A DNA stretch of 64,000 nt. Origin: Pteria penguin. Lineage: Eukaryota > Mollusca > Bivalvia > Pterioida > Pteriidae. Under the pieces are notes generated by a model that was not told the origin of the DNA, did no database searches, and saw only the letters and a list, made by a program, of their open reading frames with translations. The position numbers and the translations under genes are program-made. Below, one piece after another: positions 22,831 to 34,262 of this stretch (positions within the stretch are counted from its first letter, which is position 1; every line of letters begins with the position of its first letter). The stretch spans positions 21,365,341 through 21,429,340 of the forward strand of contig CM068583.1 in NCBI GenBank assembly GCA_035048485.1, read 5' to 3'.

Positions 22831-23908
22831 TATATCTCTGTAAAATGTCTTCAAAGCATGATATTGTATTGAATAAGTAATAAATTTGTTAATATCGTAT
22901 TTGCAGACTACTGGCGGAATTTGAATTAATTATTTAAGTAATTTTCATTTATGTTATCATCTATTTAAGTAGATCTGTTTGAATATACTTCAATTAAAAT
23001 TGCGTTAAATGCACCATTATACGTGAATCTCAAACAAAACCAACGAAATTTGTGATTTAGTTTAAAATAGTACAATAAGACTGGACTTCAGACGAAGTGA
23101 CTAACTAAATTTTATCTAGATTTTTGCGTAAATAATAAAATGTCAATGTGAAATGTAGGAAATATTTTTGATTGTATCGCTCAGCGGCCCAGAAACTCCA
23201 AGAAAATCACAATTTCCATCGGTACTGTCTATGAGAAGCCCTTTAACGCACTGAACTAGAAACAGTCCATGTGAAATAGATTTAATCTGAGTACGTTAAG
23301 TAAACAAATACTATAAGTTAAGGCTTCATTCAGCAATCCTTATAATATCATTTAATTATCATGAGTATGAATTAAAACGAATACATACATGTAGAGTCTA
23401 TCCAATAAATTTACTTTTACTATCTCTATCGATTAATACATAAATAATTACACAGTTAACATCATTTGTTGTTATATATCTCTGTGAACCCATATATTAG
23501 ACATCGTTTCAGTATATTATCTTGTCATCGTCCAACTCTTAAAAATTATTATTTACAATTTCATTTTAGGTAAAGTATCATCATTGTTACTTTTGACATC
23601 GATCCGCAAATGATTTGATGGAATGTTATGTATAAAATATCCCATGCCTGCAGCTCAGATGTTACTCTTAGATTATTTGCGCTTTTTTCAACAACTTTAC
23701 ATATATACAGCGATTCATCAGGTTCGTACCCCTAATTTCTATCACCCTGTGTAACAGAAAAATAGACCCTTACAATACTACTGTGCTATAAAAGTTTTCT
23801 GTCAAGTTTTTGACGTCATCATAGCTAAAAAAAAAACAAGAAAAAAAAGAAGAAGAAGAAGATTGCCTGACGTGCTTTTATGCGAACATTTATAATTTTG
23901 CAATCGTA
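22831..23908. other. Anonymous AT-rich DNA
   Basis: Nothing recognised apart from a short GAA-rich tract at about 23843-23862. Confidence 0.4.
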
Positions 23909-24691
23909 TCGTTACCTTTCCTCTAAAGTAAGGAATGACAGTCAGAAGGCGGCTGCTTGAACCAGTACTTCCTACAAGTTCCGATGATAATCTGAGGAAA
24001 ATAAAGTAAAATATAAATGTCTAACATTTTGATATCTGTCCTCAAAATTTCATTCAAGCCAAGAAACGCAAATTCGAACGGCACAACTCGCAAACGGTTG
24101 CAGCAATCTGTTTAAGATTTATTTACACAAGAAGGGTTTACCTTGTTTGCTTGGATAATACTAAAAAGATTCCGAACTGTAATTTATTGTAGATCGAATC
24201 TATTTTATGACTACAAAAAAACCCCCCCAAAACCAAAACCCCACCAAAACGAAACAAAAACAAAGCAACAAAAAAAAAAAAAAAAAAAAAAAAAAAAGGA
24301 AAAGAAATAAAAAACCCGCAAAAGAAAAAAAAAAACCAAAAACAAAAACCACTCAAAAACATCAAATATTTATTCCAATTCATGGTTTTAATACCCTTTT
24401 CCTGTCACGATCTTGTCACTGTACCAATCTTGTCTTTATATCATGCAAAAGTTGAATCAAGATGGCGAGCTGGCAAGCAAAGTGTCCACGAGTTGTGCTG
24501 TTCGAATCTGCGTTTGTTGGCGATTTTAAACATGCTTGATTGAAATTTTGAGGACAGATATCGAAAGGTTAGAGATTATATTACATGCTGGTGCTTTATT
24601 TTCATTTGATTATCATCGGATTATGTAGGAAACACTGATTAAAGCGGCCGCATTCTGCCTGTCATTACTTACCTTAAGGGAAAGAAAACGC
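23909..24691. repeat. Large inverted repeat (arms about 180-200 bp)
   Basis: Left arm 23909-24090 and right arm 24489-24691 are inverted copies. Shared segments include AATGACAG(T/G)CAGAA, CCGATGATAATC, GATATCTGTCCTCAAAATTT and GCACAACTCG. The arms are diverged with several indels. The 398-bp centre holds an A-rich tract. Near the right arm a 25-codon frame (24462-24539, starting MASWQAKC) has a favourable start context, but no family is recognised. It may be a foldback transposon or two opposed copies of one repeat. Confidence 0.75.
24218..24345. repeat. A-rich tract with interspersed C
   Basis: Low-complexity (CCCCAAAA / CAAAA)-like sequence including a pure A run of about 27. Long open frames across it on both strands (Lys- or Phe-only) are artefacts. 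Confidence 0.9.
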
Positions 24692-25794
24692 AAACGAGAC
24701 GGGATCTCGATCGATTTCTTTGTGCGGTGCCGGCATCAATAAAATGACCGATATTGACTTCTTGCATATACAGGCATGAAAAACAGTAACCTAATAATAA
24801 TTGTCATTGGAATGTACGTACATATAAAAAGGTACTGGAATAACATTCATACTATGATTAGGTTGATTTTATAATTTAACCCTTAAATCTAAACCCCAAT
24901 ATCTCAGTGAACATACAGACTGGCCCAATATATCGAGGGACATGAATCTCATCAAACATAGCTGGGATATTATCAAAAGATAATCTATTTTGTTACACCT
25001 ACATTGTCGAGATATAGTGAAATTATGTCAAACATCATACATGAATTGGATGATCTATTGATACTCTTATGCTAGCCGATGTTTATATAATTGTGCAACG
25101 GAATTTCATCGGACACTCCGTAGGTACGAGAATTACCGTTATTTTCTATGAATTTTACACAGCTCGGCGATATCGCAATATTCAGTTAAATGTTACCAGC
25201 GTTTCTATGCATCACTGATATTGACCGTAATGAGAGGTCTTTGTGCTCAGGCTTGTTGGACGCATGTCAATCCCCTGTTGGAAATCATCACAAAAATTTA
25301 AGGGCAATGCCCTATTACTCCAAGGGGGAAGGACGGACCTACAAACCGGTTACCACACTAATTGACTATGTCAACTCATTATCCTTATTTAGTACCATGA
25401 CTGCAATGTAGGAGCAGCAGATTTTCTTCTTCCTATCTTAATTAAAAGGAGGAAAATTGGACTATCTAGTTAAATCTATTCCAACGTTAGTTATTTTCTT
25501 ATTTTAATCAAGTACATATCTATATGAAACAGAACTATGCCATGGTGTTACATTGCTTACTGTCAAAATAGATATGTAAATTAATATACATGTGCAGTTC
25601 AAAGTCGGGTCATTATGACACTGGATATTGACGGAAGTTTCTATTCAAAACCTTAAGTTATCTGTAACATTGATCCAGTATACGGAGAATTCATATCCTT
25701 TATACTGGAAAAAGATGAGAGTTTATCGTAAATGATTTCATATGCGGATTTATTGCAGGTATGACTGTCTGAAAACAAACACTTCCTTAATCCA
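24692..25794. other. Anonymous AT-rich DNA
   Basis: Nothing recognised. A 73-codon frame at 25190-25411 has no domain. Confidence 0.4.
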
Positions 25795-25930
25795 ATCTCC
25801 TTGTGTACCATTGCGGCGCCGAAGATCCGGGTTCGATTCCCGGATTACGCCACTATGTTTAAACGGTTGGTTACCACCTGCTCAATATCACTGAAAAATT
25901 GTTGAAATCGACAAAACCAACCAACCTTGT
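25795..25930 (+). mobile_element. tRNA-derived SINE fragment (family 2)
   Basis: A perfect box B (GGTTCGATTCC) with a folded T-arm (CCGGG/CCCGG) at about 25828-25846, then TACGCC, a body with GGTTACCACCTGCTCAATAT, and a tail CAAAACCAACCAACC. Box A is not clear, so the 5' half is lost or diverged. Not counted as a functional tRNA because it continues into a SINE body. Confidence 0.65.
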
Positions 25931-27030
25931 TCATGTTTGTCATAATTATCAATATTATTGTTGTTGTATACAACAGACTAGAAATAAAAACAAACAACAA
26001 TGGAAGTGTGCAAACTGTTATGTTAATCCAAAATATGTTGTATAAGTCGTCATTATAAACTGAACCTATGGCATCTATTTGTATATTTATTACTGAATAT
26101 TATTTGCCCTCTGATCTTAATAAATAAGATTAGGGGATGCAGACACCATTGGTGGAAGAAAAATATAAACCCGAAATTAATTACTCCGACATTTATCAGT
26201 GACATACAGTAAAGTTCACATGTACCCTCGTAGTATTGTTCCACAGACAACTGACACGCGTTGTAGCAGTTTAGTGCATTCGTCAACAATCGTGACATGT
26301 GACACACGAAATAGTGATATTGCTTTCTCCTTCAGATCAGAGCGATTAGTTCTGTTGTTCATTCATGTAGGGTGCCAATCAGATTGATGGCCATATCAAG
26401 ACGATCTCAATTCACGTGGAATGACTGTCTTCACGATGATCATTAGGCGTATACAAAATGAAAGTTGACGCTCAGCCAATTATACGGTAGGAGACAGAAT
26501 AGATGGTCAGTATAACTTGTCAAGCCTGGATTGCATCTATCTTTGGCTTTGGTCAGAAAGTAGTACATATATTATTATTATTTAAAAGCTGTTAGAATTA
26601 TTAACACCTTTAACATAATCTATATAAGGAAATCATGCATGCTCTATTTATTTCATCTTTTATTTCGAATATAATAGCTCACAGATCCGAGACGACGCAA
26701 ATATATCTTATCTTCCAATCAAACAGTTGAGTAAGCCGTGATTTTCTTGTTTCCAAAGACTTATTATGTCAGGAGAAAACCTACTTCTATTCTTCTTTCT
26801 TAAAAGTCGAAATCATTCCGTATTTGGAACATGAAATCTTATAATTCTTTGAAGGATTCATGTTTAAATCATTTCATTACACAAATTCTTTCATTTTATA
26901 CATTAAAGTGAAACTGGTTGCTTCTTAAAAAGAACATTACTGTGGTATCTAGCAGTGGTCCATTAAGATTACCTATATTACAATGGAAAGTAGAAAATGT
27001 AGAAATTATAGCTTCTAAAAAGACCTAAAT
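25931..27030. other. Anonymous AT-rich DNA
   Basis: Nothing recognised. Confidence 0.4.
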
Positions 27031-27262
27031 GTGATTGATTGATTGATTGATTGAGTTTTATTTAACGTCACACCACGAAAATTTCACGCCATCTGCCTGA
27101 TGCATTGCATACAAATTTTTACCTTTGCAAACGACCCATCCGAAAAAGTGAGGGATCTTATACGTGCCATGTATACAACGACACGGGGCCCTGGTGTTTA
27201 CCGTCTCATCCGAAAGACAGAACACTGGCATGACCAGAGTGGGACCGTGTTATAAGCATCCT
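27031..27262 (-). mobile_element. tRNA-derived SINE (family 1), 5' end lost
   Basis: Starts with the (TGAT)n tail at 27032-27050 and then follows the 50.4-kb copy: ACGTCACACCACGAAAATTTC, CATCTGCCTGATGCATTGCA, ACGTGCCATG, TACCGTCTCATCCGAAAGAC and AGAACAC. The tRNA head is not recognisable beyond about 27262. No target duplication found. Confidence 0.85.
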
Positions 27263-29229
27263 AAGACGATAGTAACATCCACCGTGATATTATAGGTTTG
27301 ACCGTACCAGTTTAACTCGTAATGACATGAAAAGTTAGTCAACAGCATAAAGTAAAAACTTGTATTGGAAAACCAGGTCATTATTTATAGCGAGTTACAA
27401 TATACGGATTGCTGACGCAAGGTAATGATGATACCCACGTTGTATGAATCTACCTTATATCATGAAGGCTCATGCATATCGAATTAGCTAGGAGACACAA
27501 ACATAATATACATAAATGAGGAAAGTTAATGATAAGAAAACTGAAGTAAACGCGTTTGTCATATGACTGAGACTTAAGTTAACCATTCGAGTCAGTGTTT
27601 AGTCAAATATTCACCAACTAAAAAGATGTAATGGTTTCTATTTAACTTTAAATTTGTTGTGATACGTTGATAATGAAATTATAGATCAAAATTAGTAAAG
27701 AATATCACATATTCAAAGTATTGATCACTTGGTTCTTTCCTTGACTATGAACCATTTGTGTTAAATAGTATGAATAACGGAACAAGTCAGCTATTAAAGG
27801 TGCACAATACGTGCACATGGGACAGTTTGTTTGAAATACAAAATTACTAAACATAAGATAGTTTATGCTGATTTTATAATCTTCTTATGTGTAATGCATA
27901 AATGTGAAAATTTAAATCATTATTATTCTCTGAATTTTGCATTACCAGATATTCTGACCAAAAGGCAATGCAATGCAAAATCAATGGCAAACTATAGACC
28001 AAGTATCTATATTATTGAATTTATGACGAAACAGAATTATGCAATTGCTGTATTGAAAATTGAAAAAAAAAATGTTAAAATGTATTTTGTAAACCCCACG
28101 AACAGCATTCGCAAAAATGAATTTACATTACACCTGGTCAATTCCATTGAGATCCCGACTGTTTATCCTCTCTAAAATGAACGGGAACATATCCAATTTC
28201 GGACCTCAGTCATGTCAGCCTATGGAAAATTTGAATTTCAGGATTTCATCATTTCCTAGTCTCAAATGAAATTGCATTTTCTTCTATTGTCGACACAGCA
28301 CATAGTTTGTCTATAGAGTACAAGGAATAGCTATATACCTTATGTTCTATTACTAAATGCATTATTCTATGACCTAGATCACGTTTTTTTTTTTCGATTA
28401 TTTTATAGTCAACTATATTGGTATAATATAGTTGGTGATTGACAATGCAATCACCCGTACGTAACGCAATAGCACCACCAGGAATTACAATCAGTCGTTA
28501 TGATTACATGCACATATCAGGAAAACAGCGGTATACGGAAGATCTTGTCAGTGGAAGCAGTATGTAATATCCTCATCACAGCGTATTCTATCTGGTATGG
28601 AAATGAAACTTGAAAGTTAATATCATGTTTGGACCCACATAGCATATCAATCCAACGTACCACACTTTCAGTCTTACGATTATTGCAACAAGATCCTATA
28701 GAAACTTACATTTTAAAACTTCCACAGCGCATGCGTGGCGGTTGAGACGAAGGTCTTCACTCTGCAGAAATTTTTTTTTTCAAAACCAGCCCGTAATAAT
28801 TTAGATCAAGTATATCATCGGTGTAAACATCCATCAGATTCACCAAGAATAAGTATAACCCAATATTAATTTGTAAATACTCTTTATATCTTGAAATATC
28901 TTGGATTCAATACTTTTTCTTTGTTGTATATAAACATAAACTTTCGGTTTTATATCCAATGTAAACAACCTCTTACAGCTGAATGACATGACGACTTCTA
29001 CACTTGTAATCTTATTTCAGGTACTGTATGTGACCCCTTATAATCTTATTTGTGACCCAAATGAGAACTAATTACTGTATAGGTCAAACGGTATCTTATT
29101 TACGGCATCAGCCCGCATTTCCTCTGCAGACAGTTGTTACTATTGGATAAGGCATTGCTCCAGAATATACAACAGCATAATCAACACCACAGGTATAGGT
29201 GTCTCATAATCTTAGGATATACAGCTAAA
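27263..29229. other. Anonymous AT-rich DNA
   Basis: The longest frame (27831-28175, 114 codons from a TTG start) has no recognisable domain and is not accepted as a gene. Nothing else recognised. Confidence 0.4.
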
Positions 29230-29640
29230 TTTCCTTTGGAACATGTAGCAAAGCCTGTATAAGGAAGCAGAAGGCAGTTACATGTGACAGCTGTGACCAG
29301 TGGTACCACACATCATGCATGGGAATCTCACCATGTATGTATGACACACTTTCAGATACTTCCGTATCATGGATATGTACCAACTGAAAGACCACGAACC
29401 ACTCAACAATTCTGTATTACACAACATTACCTGGTTCCAATTCGTCTGAGCAACTGTCAAGCCTTATAAAGCTTCAGGGTGACACCACAGACAACAGTGC
29501 CATATCGGACTCATCCGTTAGAGACCCTCCAGAATCGTCATCCCCAAAGAAACAGCGGCAACAGGAAAGAGAGAAGATGGATGGGAAACCGAGGGTGATT
29601 GTAATCAAATTCCAGAGTATAAAGAACAAGGCACCAGTTG
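29230..29640 (+). pseudogene. Non-LTR retrotransposon, 5' part: PHD finger and start of endonuclease
   Basis: One frame from 29238 reads GTCSKAC, then TCDSCDQWYHTSCMGIS and SWICTN. The cysteine and histidine ligands are spaced as in a PHD zinc finger, with the first cysteine pair damaged. After a TGA stop (29385-29387) the same frame continues with a Ser-rich linker to KPRVIVIKFQSIKNK, which matches the first strand of an APE-type endonuclease in CR1/jockey-like LINEs of molluscs and cnidarians. The endonuclease is cut off at about 29637. The rest of the element resumes at 30965, so the two pieces probably come from one copy. Confidence 0.75.
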
Positions 29641-30073
29641 TCCGTTTCACTAACAGTCGTAGACGTAACCTTAAATGTAAACGCAAATCGAGCATTTACG
29701 GAAGGCTTTACGTATGCGTAAAATGCGTTTCACTAACAGTCGTAAACGCGGCCGGCCGTAAATGTAAGAGAATTCGTAAATTTACGAACGGAGTTACGTG
29801 CGATCTCTTCTAGCTGGAGGAGAGAATATCATTGGTTACGGCATACATTTCTTCTTTTAATTTATAGTCCTCTGTAAGATTACTGGCAAATATGGACGCA
29901 AAATTGAAAACAAGAAAACCTAAATGGCCAGAAACTGCCTTGAACATTTTAGTAAAAGGCTATATCTGACAAGAATCCATAATGCGATGGAAGTGTAGCA
30001 GCATTCACAAACAAAGCCAAAAACAAATTACAAACAAACAAACAAAAAAAAAAAAAAAAAAACAACAAAAACC

Positions 30074-30105
<32 letters not shown>

Positions 30106-30964
30106 ATGATAAGTAATTTGGAAGTTGTATGTACATTGGTTGATTTAAAAAAAAGTGGCGAAGGGGGCATTAATAGAGGAGGTGTCTGACCTGTCAATGA
30201 CCCAAAAGTTAACAACAAAAATTCATATGTTCTGAACAATTTCCAGTCAAAATCGGCCAAAGGCCCCCCTCTTTTGGAAGAAAGGAGACACTGGATCCAC
30301 CGACACAGCATATCCTCTTTTGTATATGTATATTTCGTCCTACTGAATCGCAAGCACAGAGCAAATAGTTTGTAGTACTATAATAAGTTCTTTTAATGCA
30401 ATTTTGAGAAGAATTCAGCTCTTCCTCTCCGAATGAGAGTATAGTGTTGTCCCACCAAATAGTACCATCAGTGGCGGATTTAGAGGCCCCCCTTCTCGTC
30501 ACATATCCAGATTTGACACCAAAACATTATTGAGTATTTTGGCTAATACACATGTGCCCCCCTCTCCCTCCCCCTTTCCGAAAATTCTGGATCTGTCACT
30601 GATCATAGTGAAATTTGAATTATTTTATATATTTGCGATTTTTTATTTGCTGTATATTTTTGAAATAGTTGTTAGGTATGTTGAAAATATGTGAAAATCA
30701 AGAACATGGCCATGTCCTTTATAAAAAGGTAATTATATAAGAGCTCTGGGATGATATAATTTTAAGAATCGTTATGAATACAAATATGTTCTACAATTAT
30801 GATAGGCATTTTAGATATTTCCACTATACAAGTCAGAGGTATACAGATGCTCACCACCCCTCTATTGTAACAAATAAATAAAAATAAAAATAAATAGAAT
30901 AAAAATAAAAAATAATGATAAATAAAGAAATCAGTATGACTTGGTTAAATTTCATTTCTAGCAT
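29641..30964. other. Foreign or unrelated sequence inside the LINE
   Basis: Separates the two LINE parts. Contents: a pair of direct repeats of GTTTCACTAACAGTCGTA (about 29643 and 29728, 85 bp apart) with the palindrome TTCGTAAATTTACGAA near 29773; an A-rich tract (30005-30100); a small TIR element (30470-30600); AT-rich sequence. About 450 bp of endonuclease coding sequence expected here was not recognised. Confidence 0.5.
30470..30600. mobile_element. Small TIR element (hAT- or ISL2EU-like ends)
   Basis: CAGTGGCGGATTTAGAGG at the left and, in complement, CAGTGACAGATCCAG at the right, giving matched inverted ends. The interior is C/T-rich. AT lies outside both ends, but no longer target duplication is visible, so the superfamily is open (CAGTG ends are common in hAT). 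Confidence 0.6.
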
Positions 30965-33215
30965 AGTCTGCGTAGTCGCATATCTCAACCTCAAGATGAT
31001 TCAGCCATAGAGAAAGTAGTGCCCTTTCCTACTAGAGGCAGCAATATCCTTGACCTTTTATTCACTTCACATCCATTCTGAGTCGACAGATGCAAAGGCC
31101 TACCAGCGATCGGGAAAAGTGACCATGATATGGTGATGATAGGTCTCTCTCTCTCTCTCTCTTCATACATGTACATACCATCAGAAATCATGCCCTCGAA
31201 AAATTCTACCGTGAGACAAAGCAAACAGAAGTTGACAACCTCTCTGTTTGCCCAGCATGTAACAACAGCAGTGAACAACATCATGGCAAAAGATTACACA
31301 ACAGCTAACGACATATGGATTGACATCTGAGGATCCATATTAATTATAACAGAAGATTAGCAGGAGCCGATATTCAAACCTATGGATGAAAACAAAGGTC
31401 AAACGCCTACTACGTCAACGCCAGAAAACTCAGGGCTGTAGCACAGGAGGAAATGAGAATAGCTCATGATGAGTTTATAGACCAAACAGTAGGTGGTGAG
31501 ATGCAAAGCAACAAGAGATTCTGGTCAGAACTCACAAGGAGTAGCACCACTGAGGAAGACTGATGGACTTCTCTACAGTGATACTAAATCAACCAGCACT
31601 TTCATTCCGTCTACACCAGGAAGGATAGCACATCGATGTCAAACAAAGGTGCGAGTCCTTATCTAGCGATGCCTTTAATCTAATTCAGCAAAGCAGGAGT
31701 CCACAAGTTACCCAGGAACATTGACTCCCAGAAAGCAATAGGACCAGATGGATTCCAAGCCAGGCTTCTACACGAGTGTGCAAATTCCTCCAGCATTGAC
31801 CAAAGTCTTCCAGATATCATTGGATTCAGACAATATTCCGGACTTCTATTGTTCCAGTATACAAAAAAGGTGATAAGCATCAGGCCCCAACTACAGACCA
31901 GTCTCCCTGACCTCCATCTCCTGAAAAGTACTGGAACACAACATTCACAGCCAGGCAATGGACCACTTTGACCAGCACTCTTTCCTCACCAACAGTAAAC
32001 ACGGCACTAGATCCAAGCGTTCCTGTGAAACCACCATAGACAATATTGCCTGCACCCTAGACCAGGGAGGCAAGTTGACATTGTTCTGCTAGACTTCTCG
32101 AAAGTATTTCCTTGGTGCATGGTGCCACTTCAGAGATTGCTACATAAGTACTATGGTGTTCGTGCTATGGATTAAGGACTTCCTGAACTACAGACAGCAC
32201 GTCCTTCTAGAAGGCCATGTCTCATCTAGTACAGATGTCTTATCAGGAGTACCACAGGGAACAGTACTTGGCCCGATGCTCTTCCTTACATTCCTCAGAG
32301 ACCAGGTTGTTCGAAGATGATTGTTTACTGTAGTGCCCGATCAACAACACAGAGGAAAGCAACAGTCTACAGCAAGACCTTACAGCACTTGAGAAATGGG
32401 AAGAAGAATGGTAGATGCCCTTCCATCCAGAGAAGTGCGTTTTTATACGGTTGAAAACAATCAGCGCAGAGTACAGACTACAATGTACACAACCATAAGT
32501 TAGAAATAGTGCACTCGAGCAAATACCTGGGAGTTACAATCAGCAGCAACTTGAAGTGGAACAAGCACTTTGATGCCATCACAGCGAAAAACAAGAGGAT
32601 TCCAGGCTTCCCAAAGCGAATTCTCAGAGGTTGCAGAACCTCAGCACGGGTCAGAGCCATTGTACGGCCAACGCCGGAGTATGCTGCCTCCATATGGGGC
32701 ACTCATACCGACGGCCAGATCAACCAGATAGAGAAAGTCCAGCGTAGATCGGCATGATTCGCTACTTGGAACTACTGGAATAAGAAAGCAGGCAGCGTCG
32801 CCGACATGGTCAACTCCCTGGAATGGGAACCGCTACAAATCAGAAGAGAAAAGATCCGCCTTCTTTTGCTATTTAAACTCCAGCACAATCTAGTGGCCCT
32901 TTCAGCAGAACAATACCTAATCCAGACAGACACCAGGACAGGGAATACATACTTTTCGCATCCCAATAACGAGAAAGGATGTGTACCGGTTCTCCTCATT
33001 AACACGTTCTATCAGAAATGATATAAGCGTGTTCCTTGGAAGACTACCGACTGCAATGGACAACACACCACTTCAGCTTTGGGCGAGGATCAAGGATTTT
33101 AACGTTTCAACTGTATCATATTTCCATTTGAGGCTTTTATCTTGAATGCCACATGAAGTATAACGCTCAAATTTCGAATACAGTTCGTATTGGAAGAAGA
33201 AGAAAATTATGAGTC
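30965..33215 (+). pseudogene. Non-LTR retrotransposon (CR1/jockey-like), endonuclease end, RT and 3' region
   Basis: A decayed LINE read through several frames. Order: end of the endonuclease (PFPTRGSNILDLLFTS, then the GKSDHDM motif, about 31020-31130); linker; RT start AIGPDGFQARLL (about 31737); NYRPVSLTSIS (about 31890); SGVPQGTVLGPMLFL, motif B (about 32242); LFEDDCLL, motif C with both aspartates kept but Ala changed to Glu (about 32306); then KYLGVTISSNLKWN, RPTPEYAASIWG and EKVQRR (32517-32750) and the LINE C-terminal domain to about 33100. Stops and frameshifts occur throughout. A GAAGAAGAAG-type 3' end occurs near 33195. The element is GC-richer than its surroundings. Inactive. Confidence 0.9.
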
Positions 33216-33880
33216 GGATAAGTCGTTGGTGGTACATGAATTTTTTTTATTTCGATTTTACATATGGAAAATTCATTCCAACATGTACATTTTTAGTTGT
33301 GTCGCTGATGATTTTGTGACTTATATCAAGTATACGATCTACATTTTTGTTGTTTACATACAATCATGCAGTTTACTACGTATATAAAAACAGTAATAGT
33401 CTAAAGAAATCACAAGAACAACTAAAGTAACTGAGTTTTTCTCATGAAAAATGTATATTTACACATTAATAACCTAATCGCTCTAGTGTTTACAGACATT
33501 TAAACCTACCAAATTAAATGAAAAGTGGTAGTGGCTGAAAAAATTTCAAATACGATGATGTTGACTGCACTGAATATGAAAACAATACAGATTAGTATCC
33601 ATTGACATTTTTATAACCTTATGTCCAACCCAGTTACCACTGCAATACTAATCCGATCTTGAATCCCGCTGACATTGCTAGTTATAATTCTTCGCACTTA
33701 TTCCCTTTGCGGTGTGGAGCTCGTAAAAAAGTTCCCTGCGGAGTGTTTGACTTAAGTATTATTATACTCTTTTTTCCTGATGTTGTGTGACTGTGCCACT
33801 TTCTATACAGAGTTTGTTCACATCCATCTATACATACAGTGCTGAATTATGTTTGTTTCGTCTGTATTTAATGACATTCA
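33216..33880. other. Anonymous AT-rich DNA
   Basis: Nothing recognised. Confidence 0.4.
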
Positions 33881-33940
33881 CGGCCTGTGGGGCTGGCCAA
33901 ACAGGAGATGCTCACTCCTCCCGGGCACCTGGTCTCATCT
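33881..33940 (+). repeat. Isolated PLE linker box
   Basis: GGCCTGTGGGGCTGGCCAAA, CAGGAGATGCTCACTCCTCC and CGGGCACCTGGTCTCATCTC: one of the better conserved boxes, but without any recognisable RT fragment beside it. Confidence 0.8.
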
Positions 33941-34159
33941 CTGAATTTCAGGGGTCCGTAAATGCCCACTGTGGTATATTTTTGTTAGTGCCATAGTCAT
34001 GTGACAACAGTTACTTTCGTATCTTATAAACGTTTACAAAAATTGGACATTCCCGCGAGATCAATAACATGGACCGACATGATATTTATCACATATAACC
34101 GACATATTTCATATAATTTAAAGAGAGGTTATCACGTACATGTGACCATACAAGAATTA

Positions 34160-34262
34160 GCACATAAAAATATATCACAGAAATATTCGATAGCATTGCA
34201 GTTATGGGACCGACTTAGAAGTGTCATTGAAGTGATCGTCACTCAGTTGGTGTGGTTTAGCT
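34160..34262 (-). repeat. R repeat, partial copy
   Basis: Contains AAATATTCGATAGCATTGCA, GGGACCGACTTAGAAGTGTC and GTCACTCAGTTGGTGTGGTT, matching 63360-63435. Confidence 0.7.

Noticed and set aside
24138..24455. Open frames of Lys-rich or Phe-rich protein on both strands
   Set aside because: Produced by the A-rich tract; no real coding signal. The same applies to 29949-30353 and 35335-35622.
25795..25870. tRNA gene call from a perfect box B and T-arm
   Set aside because: The 5' half does not fold as a tRNA and a SINE body with an AACC tail follows.
27831..28175. 114-codon frame from a TTG start
   Set aside because: No ATG start, no domain and AT-rich codon content like the surroundings.
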